Made by a program: the position numbers and the translations under genes. Under the pieces are notes generated by a model. It was not told the origin of the DNA. It made no database searches and worked only from the letters and a program-made list of their open reading frames with translations. A stretch of 28,954 nucleotides of DNA from Chrysochromulina tobinii (taxonomy: Eukaryota; Haptophyta; Prymnesiales; Chrysochromulinaceae), in assembly GCA_001275005.1 (NCBI GenBank), contig JWZX01002694.1, positions 1 through 28,954 of the forward strand. Direction: 5' to 3'. Positions 27,312 to 28,954 of this stretch are shown here, piece by piece (positions within the stretch are counted from its first letter, which is position 1; each line of letters begins with the position of its first letter).

Positions 27312-28954
27312 ATGGCTTTTCGCGCCTGCTCAAAGGCGGTAGGCGCGATGTGCGCACGCGGCGCTGGTTCATCAACCTCCTCTCTTGATCAACAAAGAGA
27401 GATTCCGCCATTATCGCGAGCAAGCGGGCGCATCGCCACGCCTCCATTCACGCCGGTGCTATCAGAAAGTCATCAGGTCAATCATCGACATGCGGCCAGT
27501 GAGCGCCGTCGCAATCGTACTTGTACACCAGCATTCACTCCGGTTCTCGGCCCGAGTGACGGCGCACGCTTCGTGGATGCTGAACTCGATATGGGCATGA
27601 TGCGCTCTGTCCGTCGGGTGAAGAGGGACTCTCCGGATTTCATCGCTCTTCGTGCTGAAGATGGTCACGAAGATAGTCACGAACACAAGGAGGCCATCAA
27701 CATCGAATCCATCATCCACGCTGAGGCGATGCGACGCTCGGCGGATGGTGAGGATAGCTCAGATGACGATGAATCCGAAGCCGAGCTTGACGTCGAGGAT
27801 GACGAGGAGTACCATGGTCCACAGAGCAGCGACAACAGCGATGATGAGGAGTACCATGGTCCACAGAGCAGCGACAACGGCGATGGTGATGGTGATAAAG
27901 AAAGCGGTGTTGGCAAGAAGTCTATAGGTAAAGCAGCAGGTCGGAAGAAGAAGTCCGAGGCGCAGCGTAAGGAAGAGCATAACGAGCTCGTCGACAAGTG
28001 TTTCCCTGGCTTCCACTGTCAGTGCGCGAGGGCAAAGACTTCAGGGAATGAGTCGTGCCTCGAGGCCATTTCCAAGCAAGATCTGCGTGCAATTCACCGG
28101 GAGACTTATGGTGATGGCAAAGCGGTTCAACCAGCTCAAGTATTGCACAACATTCATTCGCTTTATTGGGCGCTATCTGTACCTCTGCCGACGCCGAAAG
28201 GGGCCCCGAGTCTCAAGAGCGCCCACGAGGGCCGTACTCGCAAGCTTCCGTCGCCGCTGAAGCTTCTAGGGAAGTACCCTGTGTGCAGCCGCGCTTTCCA
28301 GATGGCAGTCGGCGGCTCTCGCTTTGCGCATCGGTCGAAGATTCATCTCGTCACTCGTGGCTTCGGCCCTCAGAGTTTGAAGAGCGCGCAGCTGGCAAAG
28401 GTGGAGCTCCGCGCCCTCGAGGAAAGGAAAGGGGTCAAAACTCGAAGGGCAGCCTGGGCTAGAACTTGGTGGGCAGATGAGCTCGCCCTTCATGATTGGC
28501 TGCCAAACGAAACTGCCATCCAGTTCAAGGGGGTTCCGTGGGACTTGCTGCACCGCGAGCATTATACGGCGGCCGCAGTTGCAAATTCGGGCGATCGTCC
28601 GCTGAAATATAAAGCCTGGAAGGCGCAGATGCTCCCCGGCGCTCGGCTCCTCGCACAAGCTCAGGACCCACCTCCGGAGGACTGCAACAAAATCAGAGTC
28701 AGAAGGAGCGCTCGGCACAGCAACTTTCCAGAATGCAACGATTGCAAACGCCTCCGTCAGGCCTACATGGACGTGATGACTACAGGAGGGTCGAGCCAAG
28801 CGCGGAGGGATACTGCACTTCAGGCCCTCAAGGCCCACATGAATGACTGGCAGAAGGACAGGGCAGTCGCATTGAAGCTCAAGGATCATGCTTCTGGTTT
28901 CGGACGGGACACGTGCTACGAGTGCGATGACAAGTGCGGCTCTCATTGGCTCAT
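27312..28954 (+). CDS. Long acidic, Cys-pair protein, possibly transposon-encoded (3' partial)
   Basis: One frame is open from the ATG at 27312 to the right edge (547 codons), preceded by an in-frame stop at 27249. Order: a Ser/Arg-rich start; alternative Mets at 27591-27600; a very acidic stretch with a 14-residue tandem repeat (DDEEYHGPQSSDN); a basic patch (GRKKKSEAQRKEE); then C-x(5)-C-x-C around residue 231-238 (CFPGFHCQC). The C-terminal part is helical, with C-x2-C at 475-478 (FPECNDCKRL), a Lys/Arg helix with L-x2-H spacing, and C-x2-C at 535-538 followed by DDKCGSHWL. The last region reminds me of the Cys/His-bearing transposase-like proteins common in algal and metazoan genomes, but I cannot name the family and the catalytic part would lie beyond the edge. 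Confidence 0.6.
   Translation, partial: MAFRACSKAVGAMCARGAGSSTSSLDQQREIPPLSRASGRIATPPFTPVLSESHQVNHRHAASERRRNRTCTPAFTPVLGPSDGARFVDAELDMGMMRSVRRVKRDSPDFIALRAEDGHEDSHEHKEAINIESIIHAEAMRRSADGEDSSDDDESEAELDVEDDEEYHGPQSSDNSDDEEYHGPQSSDNGDGDGDKESGVGKKSIGKAAGRKKKSEAQRKEEHNELVDKCFPGFHCQCARAKTSGNESCLEAISKQDLRAIHRETYGDGKAVQPAQVLHNIHSLYWALSVPLPTPKGAPSLKSAHEGRTRKLPSPLKLLGKYPVCSRAFQMAVGGSRFAHRSKIHLVTRGFGPQSLKSAQLAKVELRALEERKGVKTRRAAWARTWWADELALHDWLPNETAIQFKGVPWDLLHREHYTAAAVANSGDRPLKYKAWKAQMLPGARLLAQAQDPPPEDCNKIRVRRSARHSNFPECNDCKRLRQAYMDVMTTGGSSQARRDTALQALKAHMNDWQKDRAVALKLKDHASGFGRDTCYECDDKCGSHWL
27801..27884 (+). repeat. 42-bp in-frame tandem duplication
   Basis: The block gaggagtaccatggtccac followed by agagcagcgacaac occurs at 27804 and again at 27846. 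It encodes two copies of an acidic 14-residue unit in the reading frame of the partial gene. Confidence 0.8.

Noticed and set aside
28266-28946. 226-codon minus-strand frame
   Set aside because: It lies opposite a longer uninterrupted plus-strand frame that has coherent motifs and no edge stop. I see no family on the minus strand.

Overview
The window looks like nuclear DNA of a secondary-plastid microalga, most likely a haptophyte. That assignment is an inference. It rests on GC-rich, compact genes, a few short GT-AG introns (59-172 bp), long Pro/Ser-coding repeats, EF-hand/coiled-coil giants, and one protein with a signal peptide ending in an A-F-P type plastid-import motif. No prokaryotic operon logic, tRNA, rRNA or CRISPR array was seen.

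Layout. 2-2342 (+): a Pro/Ser-rich membrane protein with cytosolic EF-hands, cut by the left edge and carrying a one-base frame slip. 2940-7930 (-): a ~1,630-residue EF-hand/coiled-coil/calflagin-like protein in two exons. 8188-9951 (+): an intronless MIT / CbbX-like AAA+ / SAM / SAM protein, divergent from it. 10257-10811 (-): a secreted cystatin with one intron. 10914-12710 (+): a plastid-targeted, polyproline, charged membrane protein, divergent from the cystatin with 102 bp between start codons. 13010-16172 (-): an importin-13/transportin-3-like karyopherin broken by one extra base in a G4 run. 16893-18158 (+): a saccharopine-dehydrogenase-like oxidoreductase. 18574-19497 (+): an unknown protein behind a 79-bp tandem repeat.

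From 19500 onward the window changes character. 19732-20197 and 20537-20734 hold two related palindromic, GTATCC/GGATAC-rich elements. The second has ~50-bp terminal inverted repeats. 21438-22924 (-) is a protein with the iron-binding motifs of an Fe(II)/2-oxoglutarate oxygenase, with one likely intron. 22986-26527 (-) is a large unrecognised protein that I assemble from shifting frames and whose C-terminus is a divergent homeodomain. 26573-27157 (+) is a broken coding remnant. 27312-28954 (+) is a long open frame with an acidic repeat and Cys-pair motifs that runs off the right edge and may be transposon-derived.

The left ~19 kb reads as ordinary housekeeping and signalling genes with a strong calcium theme: two EF-hand proteins back to back. 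The right ~9 kb is accessory, with repeats, frame breaks and lineage-specific proteins. Several one-base frame slips lie in homopolymers or simple repeats (about 242, 14857-14860 and 24860, plus a compensated pair at 23659-23728). Assembly indels are therefore a serious alternative to genuine pseudogenisation.
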